Part shown: one piece after another, positions 1 through 7,801 of the stretch
How the letters are laid out: every line of letters starts with the position of its first letter
Numbering within the stretch: position 1 is the first letter of the stretch
NCBI GenBank assembly: GCA_021814085.1
Contig: JAKAJA010000029.1
Coordinates: 1-11,076, forward strand
Direction: 5' to 3'
DNA length: 11,076 nt
Origin: Acidobacteriota bacterium
GTDB lineage: Bacteria; Acidobacteriota; UBA4820; DSQY01
Translations under genes and position numbers: made by a program
Notes under the pieces: generated by a model
Told to the model about the DNA's origin: nothing
The model's database searches: none
What the model saw: only the letters and a program-made list of their open reading frames with translations

Positions 1-225
1 TCTGCCGGCGGCGTGACGTGCTCCTACTTCGAGCAGGTCCAGTGCAACATGAACTACTACTGGGAGAAGGACGAGGTCCTCTCCAAGCTCGACACCAAGA
101 TGACCAACGGATTCAAGGCCGTCTCCAAGCTCGCCCGCGAAAAGAAGATCTACATGCGCGACGCGGCCTACATGATTGCCATCCAGCGTGTGGCCGAGGC
201 CTGCAAGCTGCGCGGGTGGGTGTGA
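1..225 (+). CDS. Glu/Leu/Phe/Val dehydrogenase, C-terminal fragment (glutamate dehydrogenase-like)
   Basis: This is the last 74 codons of a gene that starts before the window; the frame is open from base 1 and ends with TGA at 223-225. The peptide opens with SAGGVTCSYFEQVQ and closes with DAAYMIAIQRVAEACKLRGWV-like sequence. This matches the C-terminal end of NAD(P)-dependent glutamate dehydrogenases, where a GGV-x-SYFEW-type segment precedes an MRxAAYMxAIxRVAEA helix that packs against the catalytic domain. The family interconverts glutamate and 2-oxoglutarate plus ammonia in the cytoplasm, using NAD(P)(H). The dinucleotide-binding fold and catalytic lysines lie outside the window, so coenzyme preference and the distinction from leucine or other amino-acid dehydrogenases cannot be settled. 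SYFE-x-VQ favours glutamate dehydrogenase. The stop is followed at 301-328 by a strong hairpin, so the gene probably ends its transcription unit here. Confidence 0.9.
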   Translation, partial: SAGGVTCSYFEQVQCNMNYYWEKDEVLSKLDTKMTNGFKAVSKLAREKKIYMRDAAYMIAIQRVAEACKLRGWV

Positions 226-300
226 GGGAGCTTCGGAATTCGGAAAAGTAAAGACAATTCCGTTGCCCGAGTTCCGAGCCTCACCATGATCTGAGCAAGA

Positions 301-328
301 AGCGGCCCGCGGGAAACCGCGGGCCGCT
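301..328 (+). terminator. Hairpin terminator after the dehydrogenase gene
   Basis: A perfect 12-bp GC-rich stem (AGCGGCCCGCGG paired with CCGCGGGCCGCT) encloses a GAAA tetraloop, 75 bp after the upstream stop codon. The GNRA-type loop makes it very stable. The downstream tract is C/T-rich rather than a run of T, so intrinsic termination may be imperfect. The palindrome could act on either strand. Confidence 0.7.
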
Positions 329-340
329 ATCATTCCCCCC

Positions 341-364
341 TTCTCCCCTTCTCCCGTTCTCCCG
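341..364 (+). repeat. Short tandem repeat, three copies of an 8-bp unit
   Basis: Three head-to-tail copies of TTCTCCC followed by C, G and G. They sit in a pyrimidine-rich tract (about 333-380) between the terminator hairpin and the next gene. It could be a slippage-prone tract or part of an untranslated leader. No function is evident. Confidence 0.6.
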
Positions 365-455
365 ATCCTTCCTTTCCCCCGCGGCCGGGGCTAGAATCCT
401 GGCTGGGATACATCCGCAAGGGCCCGCCGAACGGGACCTCCACCGATAGGTCGCC

Positions 456-3251
456 ATGGGAGCCGACATGAACAGGCAGAGCGCGGGCAGGGGCTTCATC
501 CCCGAGGGGCGCAGGAGCAGGGAACTGGAGTGCCTCTACGCCCTTTCCACCATCCTCAACCGCAAGGACCTCTCCCTCCTGGACCGGTGCGCCCTCCTCG
601 TTGAGGCCATTCCCGCAGGCTGGCAACATTCGGACGCTTGCCGGGCCGAGATCCGGCTCGGTGAGCGCTCTTTTGCGTCGTCCGGCTTCAAGGAAACTCC
701 GTGGATGCTCGCCGCGGACATACAGGGCAGGGATGGGATCCGCGGTGCGGTAAGGGTGGTCTACCTCGACAAGAAGCCCTACGCCGGAGAAGGTCCGTTC
801 CTCCTCGAAGAGAGGAAGCTCGTGAACTTCGTGGCCAAGCGGCTCTCGATCTGCTTGGCCGAATCTCCACCGGGCTCCGGCGCGGACGGGGCCGCCCCGC
901 CCGTTGCTCCCGAATGGCGCGTCATCTTGGACCTCCTCCGGGAAACGGACAACATGCTCTGGAAACGCATCCTGCGAAGGCTCATGAACTACATGTCCAA
1001 GCAGGGAGTCCCGGGCGTCCACAGCCTCATCAACCAGTTCGACCCCACCAACTACGCGGAGCGAGACAAGGAGCTGAGGGGCGCGAATCAGCCACTCCCC
1101 ATCCGCGACGCCAAGATACTGAACCGGCTCTTTGAGGACATCATCCACGTGGCGGACATCGCCCTTCCTGACAGGGAGATCGCCAACCTCCTCAAGCAGT
1201 GGATCCGCCAGGACAAACTCGGCCTCCTGGCCATAGCAACGGATCAGCGGGACCTTGGGCTAGTGAGGATTCGCGACCTTGTGGAGAGGTTCTGCCGGTC
1301 CACCCAGGAGGGCGAGGTGGCCATCTCTCCCGCCGACGATCGAAACGCCCGGGTCGCCCTCGTGAGGCGGCTCCTCACCGAGCGTCTCAGCTTCATCCAG
1401 GTGGCCAAGGAGTACCTGACCATCCACGACTTCGGACGCCTTCTCACGCGCATCTTCGGCCCCTCGGAGGGGAATGGGAAGATCGGCGGCAAGGCCGCCG
1501 GCATGTACCTGGCCCACCAGATCCTCAAAGCGGAGGTGAAGGGTGACCCGCTCATCGAGAGGGTCCGCATGTGCCGCGCCTGGTACATCACCTCGGACGG
1601 CCTCTTCGATTTCGTCCGCAACAACTCCCTCGAGGACACCCAGAGCTTCAAGTACGGCAGCCTGGAGGAGGTTCGCGAGGGCTACCCCTACCTCGAGCAG
1701 ATCTTCAAGCACTCCCATTTCTCTCCCGAGATGATCAACGGCCTCAAAGTGGCCCTGGACGAACTGGGCGACGGGCCCCTCATCGTGCGCTCCTCCAGCC
1801 TTCTCGAAGACAGCGAGGGCTCCGCCTTCTCGGGCAAGTACCGCAGCCTCTTTCTCGTCAACACGGGCACCAAGGAGGAGCGCCTCAACGCCCTCCTGGA
1901 CGCCATCGCCGAGGTCTACGCCTCCATCATGGGGCCGGACCCGATTCAGTACCGGAAAGAGCGCGGCCTTCTGGATTTCATGGAAGAGATGGGGATCCTC
2001 ATCCAGCGGGTCGTGGGAACGCGCATGGGGAAGTACTTCTTCCCGGCTTTCGCGGGGGTGGCCTTCAGCAACAATGAGTTCCGCTGGTCCCCCCGTATCC
2101 GCCGCGAGGACGGCATCATCCGAATCGTGGCGGGCCTCGGAACCCGGGCGGTGGACCGCGTGGGCGACGATTACCCCACCATGATCGCCCCGGGGCAGCC
2201 GGGTCTCAAGGTGAATGCCACCCCCGACCAAGCCATCCAGTACGCGCAGCGGTACATCGACGTCCTCAACCTTGAAACGGGCCGGTTCGAATCGCCTCCC
2301 ATCGCGGATGTCCTGCGGGAGGTGGGAAGCGCCTTTCCAATGGCCGACAAGATCTTCTCCGTATACCGCGACGGCATGCTCCACAAGCCCTCGGCGCTCT
2401 TCGACCCCAGGGAGGACGACCTCGTGGTCACCTTCGCCGGGCTCGTCGAGGACACCCGCTTCGTCAAGCAGATCCGCACCATCATGACAACCCTCGAACG
2501 CTCCATGGGGCATCCCGTGGACATCGAGTTCGCCTCCGATGGGAAGGACCTCTTCCTGCTTCAGTGCAGACCCCAGAGCTGGGCGCAGGATTCCCACCGG
2601 GTGGCCATCCCCTCCATCATCCAGGAGGACCGCAAGCTCTTCTCCGCCAACCAGTACGTGAGCAACGCCCAGCTTTCCGGCATTGGATACCTGGTCTACG
2701 TCGACCCCGCGGAGTACGGCAATCTCCCCTCCAAGTCGGACATGACGGCCATTGGCACGGCCGTGAGCCGCCTCAACGGCCTTCTGCCCCGGCGCTCTTT
2801 CGTCCTCATCGGTCCCGGGCGGTGGGGCAGCCGTGGAGATATAACCCTTGGAGTCCCAGTCAGTTACTCTGATATCAACAATACCTGCATGCTCGTGGAA
2901 GTGGCCCGCCAGAAAGGGGGCTACGTGCCCGACCTCTCCTTCGGGACCCACTTCTTCCAGGACCTCGTGGAGGCCAATATCAAATACCTCGCCCTCTACC
3001 CCGACCAGGAGGGCCAGATTTTCAACGAGCGGTACCTGCGCCAATCCCCCAACAGCCTTGCCGAACTCCTGCCCGATTTCGCGCAGTTTCAGGAGGTCCT
3101 GCGCGTCATAGATGTGGGGACGGTAAGCCCTGGGATGGATGTGCGGATCATCATGGATGGCGAGAAAAACGAGGCCCTCGCCTTTCTCAGGGAGGTGCGC
3201 CCGGGGGCCGTCGCGGGACCCACGGCCTACGGTTCCGCGCCGAAGGATTGA
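456..3251 (+). CDS. GAF-like sensor fused to PEP/pyruvate-binding (PPDK N-terminal) domain; lacks phosphohistidine and PEP-barrel domains
   Basis: A 931-residue soluble protein. Residues about 21-140 (ELECLYALSTILNRKDLSL..., FKETPWMLAADI, GPFLLEERKLVNFVAKRL) resemble the GAF-like input regions found before bacterial histidine kinases. Residues about 150-330 look helical. A PPDK/PEP-synthase ATP-grasp-like domain follows at about 335-710. It has the glycine/lysine loop GKIGGKAAG (341-349), the VRSSSLLED segment with R445, E451 and D452, FSGKYRS, an EEMGILIQRVVG strand and the closing strand LFLLQCRPQ (about 700-707). In PEP synthase and pyruvate phosphate dikinase this domain binds ATP and phosphorylates a histidine on a separate swivelling domain. 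Here no such His domain or PEP-binding barrel follows. About 220 residues follow instead, with a GPGRWGSRGDITLGVPV motif (786-802). A regulatory or nucleotide-dependent role therefore seems likelier than net PEP synthesis, but this is inference. The alternative ATG at 468 has a better-spaced GGGAG, so the true start may be four codons later. Confidence 0.85.
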   Translation: MGADMNRQSAGRGFIPEGRRSRELECLYALSTILNRKDLSLLDRCALLVEAIPAGWQHSDACRAEIRLGERSFASSGFKETPWMLAADIQGRDGIRGAVRVVYLDKKPYAGEGPFLLEERKLVNFVAKRLSICLAESPPGSGADGAAPPVAPEWRVILDLLRETDNMLWKRILRRLMNYMSKQGVPGVHSLINQFDPTNYAERDKELRGANQPLPIRDAKILNRLFEDIIHVADIALPDREIANLLKQWIRQDKLGLLAIATDQRDLGLVRIRDLVERFCRSTQEGEVAISPADDRNARVALVRRLLTERLSFIQVAKEYLTIHDFGRLLTRIFGPSEGNGKIGGKAAGMYLAHQILKAEVKGDPLIERVRMCRAWYITSDGLFDFVRNNSLEDTQSFKYGSLEEVREGYPYLEQIFKHSHFSPEMINGLKVALDELGDGPLIVRSSSLLEDSEGSAFSGKYRSLFLVNTGTKEERLNALLDAIAEVYASIMGPDPIQYRKERGLLDFMEEMGILIQRVVGTRMGKYFFPAFAGVAFSNNEFRWSPRIRREDGIIRIVAGLGTRAVDRVGDDYPTMIAPGQPGLKVNATPDQAIQYAQRYIDVLNLETGRFESPPIADVLREVGSAFPMADKIFSVYRDGMLHKPSALFDPREDDLVVTFAGLVEDTRFVKQIRTIMTTLERSMGHPVDIEFASDGKDLFLLQCRPQSWAQDSHRVAIPSIIQEDRKLFSANQYVSNAQLSGIGYLVYVDPAEYGNLPSKSDMTAIGTAVSRLNGLLPRRSFVLIGPGRWGSRGDITLGVPVSYSDINNTCMLVEVARQKGGYVPDLSFGTHFFQDLVEANIKYLALYPDQEGQIFNERYLRQSPNSLAELLPDFAQFQEVLRVIDVGTVSPGMDVRIIMDGEKNEALAFLREVRPGAVAGPTAYGSAPKD

Positions 3252-3351
3252 CGCGAGCTAGGCATCGGCTTGCTTCCGAAGGTAACAGGTCCTCATCTTA
3301 AGCAGTCATATTTCGGGCCAAACTCGCCATTAAACCGAAAGGCCAAGAGCC

Positions 3352-3380
3352 TTGACATGCACTATATGTTGCGCTACATT
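3352..3380 (+). promoter_or_regulatory. Sigma70-type promoter for nrdJ
   Basis: A perfect -35 TTGACA (3352-3357) is separated by 17 bp from a -10 TACATT (3375-3380). Transcription would start near 3386-3388, giving a leader of about 95 nt before the nrdJ ATG. It is the best promoter match in the window. It lies in a locally AT-richer gap between two GC-rich genes, so nrdJ is probably transcribed independently of the upstream gene. Confidence 0.75.
3359..3374. promoter_or_regulatory. NrdR-box-like operator, copy 1
   Basis: The 16-mer GCACTATATGTTGCGC matches 12 of 16 positions of the NrdR box consensus as I know it (ACACWATATATWGTGT), including nine of the ten central positions. It fills the spacer between the -35 and -10 elements almost exactly, where binding would block RNA polymerase. 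NrdR is the zinc-finger/ATP-cone repressor of ribonucleotide reductase genes in many bacteria. The nrdR gene itself is not in the window. Confidence 0.65.
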
Positions 3381-3389
3381 ACCGTTGCT

Positions 3390-3405
3390 TTGGCAAATAT
3401 TGGGG
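3390..3405. promoter_or_regulatory. NrdR-box-like operator, degenerate copy 2
   Basis: The 16-mer TTGGCAAATATTGGGG matches about 8 of 16 consensus positions, concentrated in its right half (ATATTGGG against ATATWGTG). It starts exactly 31 bp after copy 1, the spacing known for paired NrdR boxes, and it lies just downstream of the predicted transcription start. On its own it would be unconvincing; the spacing is the main support. Confidence 0.4.
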
Positions 3406-3465
3406 TTCTCGCCTTGCGGGACCCTTGGCCACAACCGTTGTGCCCTGAAGAATTGTCCCCATCGT

Positions 3466-3474
3466 GGGAGGAGG
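3466..3474 (+). promoter_or_regulatory. Strong Shine-Dalgarno that decides the nrdJ start
   Basis: GGGAGGAGG lies 7 nt before the ATG at 3482. An in-frame GTG at 3464 would overlap this site and has no comparable ribosome-binding sequence, so the ATG at 3482 is preferred. Confidence 0.8.
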
Positions 3475-3481
3475 TTTTGAA

Positions 3482-6400
3482 ATGGATTCCAACCGTCCCG
3501 GGGCGTCCGATTCCCCGTCCGGCAGAAAGAAGGCTTCTGCCCCTGCCGAAACCAAGCCGGCACAGAGCAATGCCCCGTCGGATGTCCAGGCGTCCGCCGC
3601 CGCCATGACCGTCCCCATCGAAGCCCTGCAGCCATTTCGCCTCTCCCGAATCTTCACGCGGGTCGGGGCCGACGCCATGGACGCGATCCGCTACGAGAGG
3701 CGTTCCTGCTTCATCCGCAACACGGATGGCTCGGTGGTCTTCGGCTTGGAGAACGCGGAAGTGCCCGAGGAATGGTCCCAGCTCGCCAGCGACATCCTGA
3801 TCAGCAAGTATTTCCGCAAGGCCGGGGTGCCCGGGACGGGCCACGAGACGAGCATCCGCCAGGTGATCCGACGCATCGCCCACACTCTCCGCGTGGAAGG
3901 GGAGCGTCTCGGCGGCTATTTCGCCGACAAGGACGAGGCCGACGCCTTCGAAGCGGAGCTCTGCCACCTCCTGGTCACCCAGAAGGGGGCCTTCAACTCC
4001 CCCGTCTGGTTCAACCTCGGGCTCTGGCACGAATACGGGATCGAAGGCTCGGGGGGAGCCTACTTCTGGAACCCCTCCACTGAGGCTGTCGAGGAGTCGA
4101 CCAACGCGTACCAGCACCCCCAGTGCTCGGCCTGCTTCATCCAGAGCGTCGGGGATGATTTGATGAGCATCTTCCAGCTCGCCAAGAACGAGGCGCGCCT
4201 GTTCAAGTATGGTTCCGGAACCGGCTCCAATTTCTCACGAATTCGTTCCAGGGAAGAGAAGCTTTCCGGTGGCGGCACCTCCTCCGGGCTCATGTCCTTC
4301 CTCGAGGTCCTGGACCGTGCGGCCGGCGCCACCAAGTCGGGCGGGACGACCCGGCGCGCCGCCAAGATGGTCTGCCTCGACATCGACCACCCCGAAATCC
4401 AGGACTTCATCAACTGGAAGCGACGCGAGGAGGGAAAAGCCCGCGCGCTCGAAGCGGCGGGAATCAACATCGAGGAGGCGGTCCACACGGTCTCGGGACA
4501 GAACGCCAACAATTCGGTCCGGGTCTCGGACGCCTTCATGGAGGCCTACGAAAAGGATTTGGACTGGAAGACGACCTATCGTACGTCGGGACAGCAGGCG
4601 CACACGATCCGCGCCAGGGACATCATGAAGCAGATCGCCCAGGCCACCTGGGAGTGCGGCGACCCGGGCATGCAGTACGACTCCACCATCAACCGGTGGC
4701 ACACCTGCAAGACGACGGACCGCATCAACGCCAGCAACCCCTGCTCCGAATACATGTTCCTGGACGACTCGGCCTGCAACCTCGCGAGCCTGAACCTCAT
4801 GAAGTTCCAGGACGGGGAAGGCACCTTCGACATCGAGGGGTTCAAGCACGCCGTGGGCATCTTCATCACTGCCCAGGAGATCCTCGTGGACGCCTCCTCC
4901 TACCCCACCGAGGAAATCGCCCGCAACAGCCACGAATACCGCCCCCTGGGACTCGGCTACGCGAACCTCGGGACCCTCCTCATGGTCAAGGGCATCCCCT
5001 ACGACAGCCCCAAGGCGGTCGCCTGGTGCGGCGCCATCACCAGCCTCATGACGGGCCAGGCCTACGCCGTCTCGGCCCTCCTGGCCCAGCGCAAGGGCGC
5101 CTTCGCGGGTTACGCCAAGAACCGGGACTCCATGCTGGACGTCATCAAGATGCACCGGGACGCCAGCCTCGCCATCGAGAGCCAGTACCTCCCCGAGGAG
5201 CTCTCCCTCGCCAGCCACCAGGTCTGGAACGACGCTCTCGTTTTCGGCCGCCAGCACGGCTTCCGCAACGCGCAGGCCACGGTCCTCGCCCCCACGGGCA
5301 CCATCGGCCTCCTCATGGACTGCGACACGACGGGCATCGAGCCCGACTTCTCCCTCGTGAAATTCAAGAAGCTGGCGGGCGGCGGCTATTTCAAAATCGT
5401 GAACCAGTCCGTGGAGCGCGCGCTGGACGCCCTCGGATACCCCCCTGCGCAGGTCCAGGACATCCTCCGGTACCTCATCGGGACGGCAACCCTCGCGGGA
5501 ACGCCCCACGTCAATGCGGCCAGCCTCAAGATGAAGGGCTTCACGGACGAAGACGTGGAAAAAGTGGAGGCCCAGCTGGTCCGCGTAGTGGACCTTCCCC
5601 AGGCCTTCTCCGCCTACGTTCTGGGGGACGAGTGCCTCGGTCGTCTAGGCCTTAACCCGGAAAGTGCCAAAGATCCCTCCTTCAACGTGCTGGCCAACCT
5701 GGGCTTCACGGCCCAGCAGGTGGAGGAGGCCTCCCTCGTGGCGTGCGGACAGATGACCCTCGAAGGGGCGCCCCACCTCAAGCCCGAACACCTGCCCGTC
5801 TTCGACTGCGCCAACAAGTGCGGCAAGAACGGGAAGCGCTTCATCGCGCCCCTCGCCCACGTGAAGATGATGTCCGCGGCCCAGCCCTTCCTGTCGGGAG
5901 CCATCTCTAAGACGGTCAATCTCCCAAGCAACATCACCACGGAGGAGATCGAGCGCATCTACCTTGAGGGCTGGAAGCGGGGCCTCAAGGCCCTCGCGGC
6001 CTACCGTGACGGTTCCAAGGTGACCCAGCCCCTCAGCGACGCCTCCACGCAGAAGAAGGCCGGGGAAGAGGCGCCCATGGCGGTGACCGACGTGCGTTGG
6101 ACCCCCCTCCAGAGGCGGCGCCTTCCCAAGAAACGCCTGGGCTTTACCCAGGAGGCGCGGGTGGGCGGCCAGAAGGTCTACCTGAGGACGGGGGAGTACG
6201 AGGACGGCCGCCTGGGCGAGGTCTTCATCGACATGCACAAGGAAGGGGCGGCCTTCCGCTCCCTCATGAACTGCTTCGCCATCGCGGTCTCCCTCGGCCT
6301 GCAGTACGGCGTGCCCCTCGAGGAATACGTGGACTGCTTCACCTTCACCCGGTTCGAACCCCAGGGCCCCGTCTCCGATCACCCGAACATCAAGTACGCC

Positions 6401-6739
6401 ACCTCGGTCATCGACTACCTGTTCCGCGTCCTCGGCATGGAGTATCTGGGCAGGACCGATTTCGTTCAGGTGAAGCCCGAGGACCTGGCCAAGACGGAGG
6501 CGGAGAAGACCCTCGCCTCCCCCACGGCCAGCGCCAAGGAGGTGGCCGACGCCCAGCAGTCCCTCGTCCAGACGGGCGTACCCGTCTTCAAGGGCGCGGG
6601 GGGCGGAAATCCCCTCTCCTCCCACCTCTCGACCATGATGGGTGACGCGCCGTTCTGCAATATCTGCGGGCATATCACCGTGCGGAACGGCAGCTGCTAC
6701 AAGTGCCTCAACTGCGGGAACTCCCTCGGCTGTTCCTGA
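3482..6739 (+). CDS. nrdJ: Adenosylcobalamin-dependent (class II) ribonucleoside-diphosphate reductase
   Basis: A 1085-residue cytoplasmic enzyme that reduces ribonucleotides to deoxyribonucleotides, using adenosylcobalamin to generate the active-site thiyl radical; no oxygen and no separate radical subunit are required. Residues 1-50 are a Ser/Ala/Pro-rich extension. The family N-terminal segment follows (VPEEWSQLASDILISKYF), then FNSPVWFN (about 171-178), CSACFIQS with C215 and C218, FKYGSGTGSNFS, GGTTRRAAKM, the thiyl-radical motif NPCSE (C421, E423) and PTGTIGLLMDCDTTG (from 604). After the barrel comes a helical region, then a TSCPD-type domain (about 909-965, GEVFIDMHKEGAAFRSLMNCF). The zinc-ribbon-like tail has C1059, C1062, C1072, C1075, C1078 and C1084 and ends GCS, as in the long NrdJ subgroup; these cysteines probably combine metal binding with active-site re-reduction. 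All key residues are present. It has its own promoter with NrdR-like boxes, and a hairpin terminator follows. Confidence 0.97.
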   Translation: MDSNRPGASDSPSGRKKASAPAETKPAQSNAPSDVQASAAAMTVPIEALQPFRLSRIFTRVGADAMDAIRYERRSCFIRNTDGSVVFGLENAEVPEEWSQLASDILISKYFRKAGVPGTGHETSIRQVIRRIAHTLRVEGERLGGYFADKDEADAFEAELCHLLVTQKGAFNSPVWFNLGLWHEYGIEGSGGAYFWNPSTEAVEESTNAYQHPQCSACFIQSVGDDLMSIFQLAKNEARLFKYGSGTGSNFSRIRSREEKLSGGGTSSGLMSFLEVLDRAAGATKSGGTTRRAAKMVCLDIDHPEIQDFINWKRREEGKARALEAAGINIEEAVHTVSGQNANNSVRVSDAFMEAYEKDLDWKTTYRTSGQQAHTIRARDIMKQIAQATWECGDPGMQYDSTINRWHTCKTTDRINASNPCSEYMFLDDSACNLASLNLMKFQDGEGTFDIEGFKHAVGIFITAQEILVDASSYPTEEIARNSHEYRPLGLGYANLGTLLMVKGIPYDSPKAVAWCGAITSLMTGQAYAVSALLAQRKGAFAGYAKNRDSMLDVIKMHRDASLAIESQYLPEELSLASHQVWNDALVFGRQHGFRNAQATVLAPTGTIGLLMDCDTTGIEPDFSLVKFKKLAGGGYFKIVNQSVERALDALGYPPAQVQDILRYLIGTATLAGTPHVNAASLKMKGFTDEDVEKVEAQLVRVVDLPQAFSAYVLGDECLGRLGLNPESAKDPSFNVLANLGFTAQQVEEASLVACGQMTLEGAPHLKPEHLPVFDCANKCGKNGKRFIAPLAHVKMMSAAQPFLSGAISKTVNLPSNITTEEIERIYLEGWKRGLKALAAYRDGSKVTQPLSDASTQKKAGEEAPMAVTDVRWTPLQRRRLPKKRLGFTQEARVGGQKVYLRTGEYEDGRLGEVFIDMHKEGAAFRSLMNCFAIAVSLGLQYGVPLEEYVDCFTFTRFEPQGPVSDHPNIKYATSVIDYLFRVLGMEYLGRTDFVQVKPEDLAKTEAEKTLASPTASAKEVADAQQSLVQTGVPVFKGAGGGNPLSSHLSTMMGDAPFCNICGHITVRNGSCYKCLNCGNSLGCS

Positions 6740-6758
6740 CATCCTTCACTGGACTGGC

Positions 6759-6787
6759 AAGGGGGCGGGCGCAAAACCCGCCCCCTT
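6759..6787 (+). terminator. Hairpin terminator after nrdJ
   Basis: A perfect 11-bp stem (AAGGGGGCGGG with CCCGCCCCCTT) and a 7-nt loop, 19 bp after the nrdJ stop, followed by CGCTTTC. The A/T base pairs at the foot of the stem and the following T-rich bases fit an intrinsic terminator. Confidence 0.75.
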
Positions 6788-6862
6788 CGCTTTCAGATTC
6801 AGATGTGGCCGGGCTATCCGCCGGGATGAACTTCTGAGAAACTCGTGGGGGGGACATCGCCC

Positions 6863-7765
6863 ATGATCCAGACAGCCAAGCCCGCAAAACCCTGGAAGGC
6901 CGGGCTGGAGGTCCTCCGTCAGGCCCTCCTCCTGGTAGCCGCTACTTTCTGCTTCGTGGTCGCCGTCAAAGGCTTCATCATCCCCAATCACCTCCTCACT
7001 GGCGGGGTGACGGGCATGTCCCTTCTCCTGCACGCCCTCTTCAAATGGCCCGTGGGCCTCCTCACCTTCCTCTTCAACGTCCCTATCTTCCTCCTCGGCT
7101 TCCGGGACGTGGGCAAGAAGTTCGCGGCCTACTCGGGGCTCGCGGTCCTGCTCTTCTCACTTACCGTGGACCATATGCCCATCGGACCCTTGACCAAGGA
7201 TCCCCTCCTGGCGAGCATCTTCGGAGGAATCGTGGGGGGTCTGGGCAGCTGGCTGGCGATCCAAGCGGGCGGTTCGCTTGGCGGGTTCGATATCCTGGGC
7301 GTTGTGCTCAACCGCCGGTTCAGCCTGGGCATGGGCGAGGTGGGGCTGGTTCTCAACGGCGCGCTGGTCATGGCCTCCGGTGTCATGAACACCCCCGAGC
7401 TGGCCATGTACACCCTCGTTGGCATCTACGTCGGCAGCCGCACCCTGGACGCGCTGCAGGCGCCGAGACCCCGGAAGGCGGTGCTCATCGTTTCCAAGGA
7501 GAGCGCCGCCATCAAGGAGCGAATCCTCCTCGAGATGGCGCGCGGCGTGACGATCCTGAAAGCCGAAGGGGCCTTCACGGGCGAGGGCTCCAACGTCCTC
7601 ATGTGCGTGCTCACCCGTTACGAGCTCATGGAACTTAGAGACATCATCCGGACGGAGGATCCGCAGGCTTTCGTGACTGTCTTGGAGGCGTCGGACGTCA
7701 TCGGGCGATTCCGGCGTCCCACGGCGTTCGACATCTGGAAAAGGCATCAGGATCGGCTCAAGTAA
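6863..7765 (+). CDS. YitT-family integral membrane protein with C-terminal DUF2179 domain
   Basis: A 300-residue protein. The N-terminal part (about 18-195) is hydrophobic with about six membrane segments. It carries the family signature VKGFIIPNHLLTGGVTGMSLLLH (35-57) and the second glycine-rich segment GGSLGGFDILGVVLNRRF (136-153). The C-terminal soluble part (about 205-283: AVLIVSKESAAIKERI, GVTILKAEGAFTGEGSNVLMCVL) matches the small ACT-like DUF2179 domain usually found in this family. The substrate and function of YitT proteins are not established, so no transport role is assigned. The ATG at 6863 was chosen because a GGGGGGGA tract precedes it by about 8 nt; an in-frame GTG at 6845 overlaps that tract. 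The upstream terminator at 6759-6787 suggests separate transcription, although no convincing promoter is visible in the 75-bp gap. It converges on the minus-strand holin-like gene, 36 bp away. Confidence 0.93.
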   Translation: MIQTAKPAKPWKAGLEVLRQALLLVAATFCFVVAVKGFIIPNHLLTGGVTGMSLLLHALFKWPVGLLTFLFNVPIFLLGFRDVGKKFAAYSGLAVLLFSLTVDHMPIGPLTKDPLLASIFGGIVGGLGSWLAIQAGGSLGGFDILGVVLNRRFSLGMGEVGLVLNGALVMASGVMNTPELAMYTLVGIYVGSRTLDALQAPRPRKAVLIVSKESAAIKERILLEMARGVTILKAEGAFTGEGSNVLMCVLTRYELMELRDIIRTEDPQAFVTVLEASDVIGRFRRPTAFDIWKRHQDRLK

Positions 7766-7766
7766 C

Positions 7767-7783
7767 CGTCGCGAGCCGCGACG
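7767..7783. terminator. Small hairpin between convergent genes, possible bidirectional terminator
   Basis: A perfect 7-bp stem (CGTCGCG with CGCGACG) and a 3-nt loop. It begins one base after the YitT stop codon and lies 18 bp beyond the end of the minus-strand gene. No T-run follows on either strand, so its terminator role rests on its position only. Confidence 0.4.
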
Positions 7784-7801
7784 CAACCCAGGGAAGGAGA
7801 C

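Noticed and set aside
392..397. TAGAAT as a -10 element for the gene at 456
   Set aside because: No acceptable -35 is found 16-18 bp upstream (only TTCCTT), so the promoter of this gene remains unidentified.
1260..3044. A 594-codon open frame on the minus strand, antisense to the PEP/pyruvate-binding protein gene
   Set aside because: It is the antisense shadow of a GC-rich gene with G/C-ending codons. The translation is low in structure signals (Val/Gly/Glu/His-rich) and has no recognisable family, while the plus-strand frame has clear conserved domains.
3311..3340. TTTCGG/CCGAAA inverted repeat after the PEP/pyruvate-binding protein gene, as a terminator
   Set aside because: Only 6 bp with an 18-nt loop and no T-run; too weak to call.
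3381..3481. Possible cobalamin riboswitch in the leader of the B12-dependent nrdJ
   Set aside because: The predicted leader is only about 95-100 nt and no B12-box-like sequence is visible. Only two small hairpins (about 3403-3424 and 3430-3442) can be drawn.
4235..5509. A 424-codon minus-strand open frame inside nrdJ
   Set aside because: Same antisense-shadow pattern; the plus strand encodes the invariant NrdJ motifs across this whole stretch.
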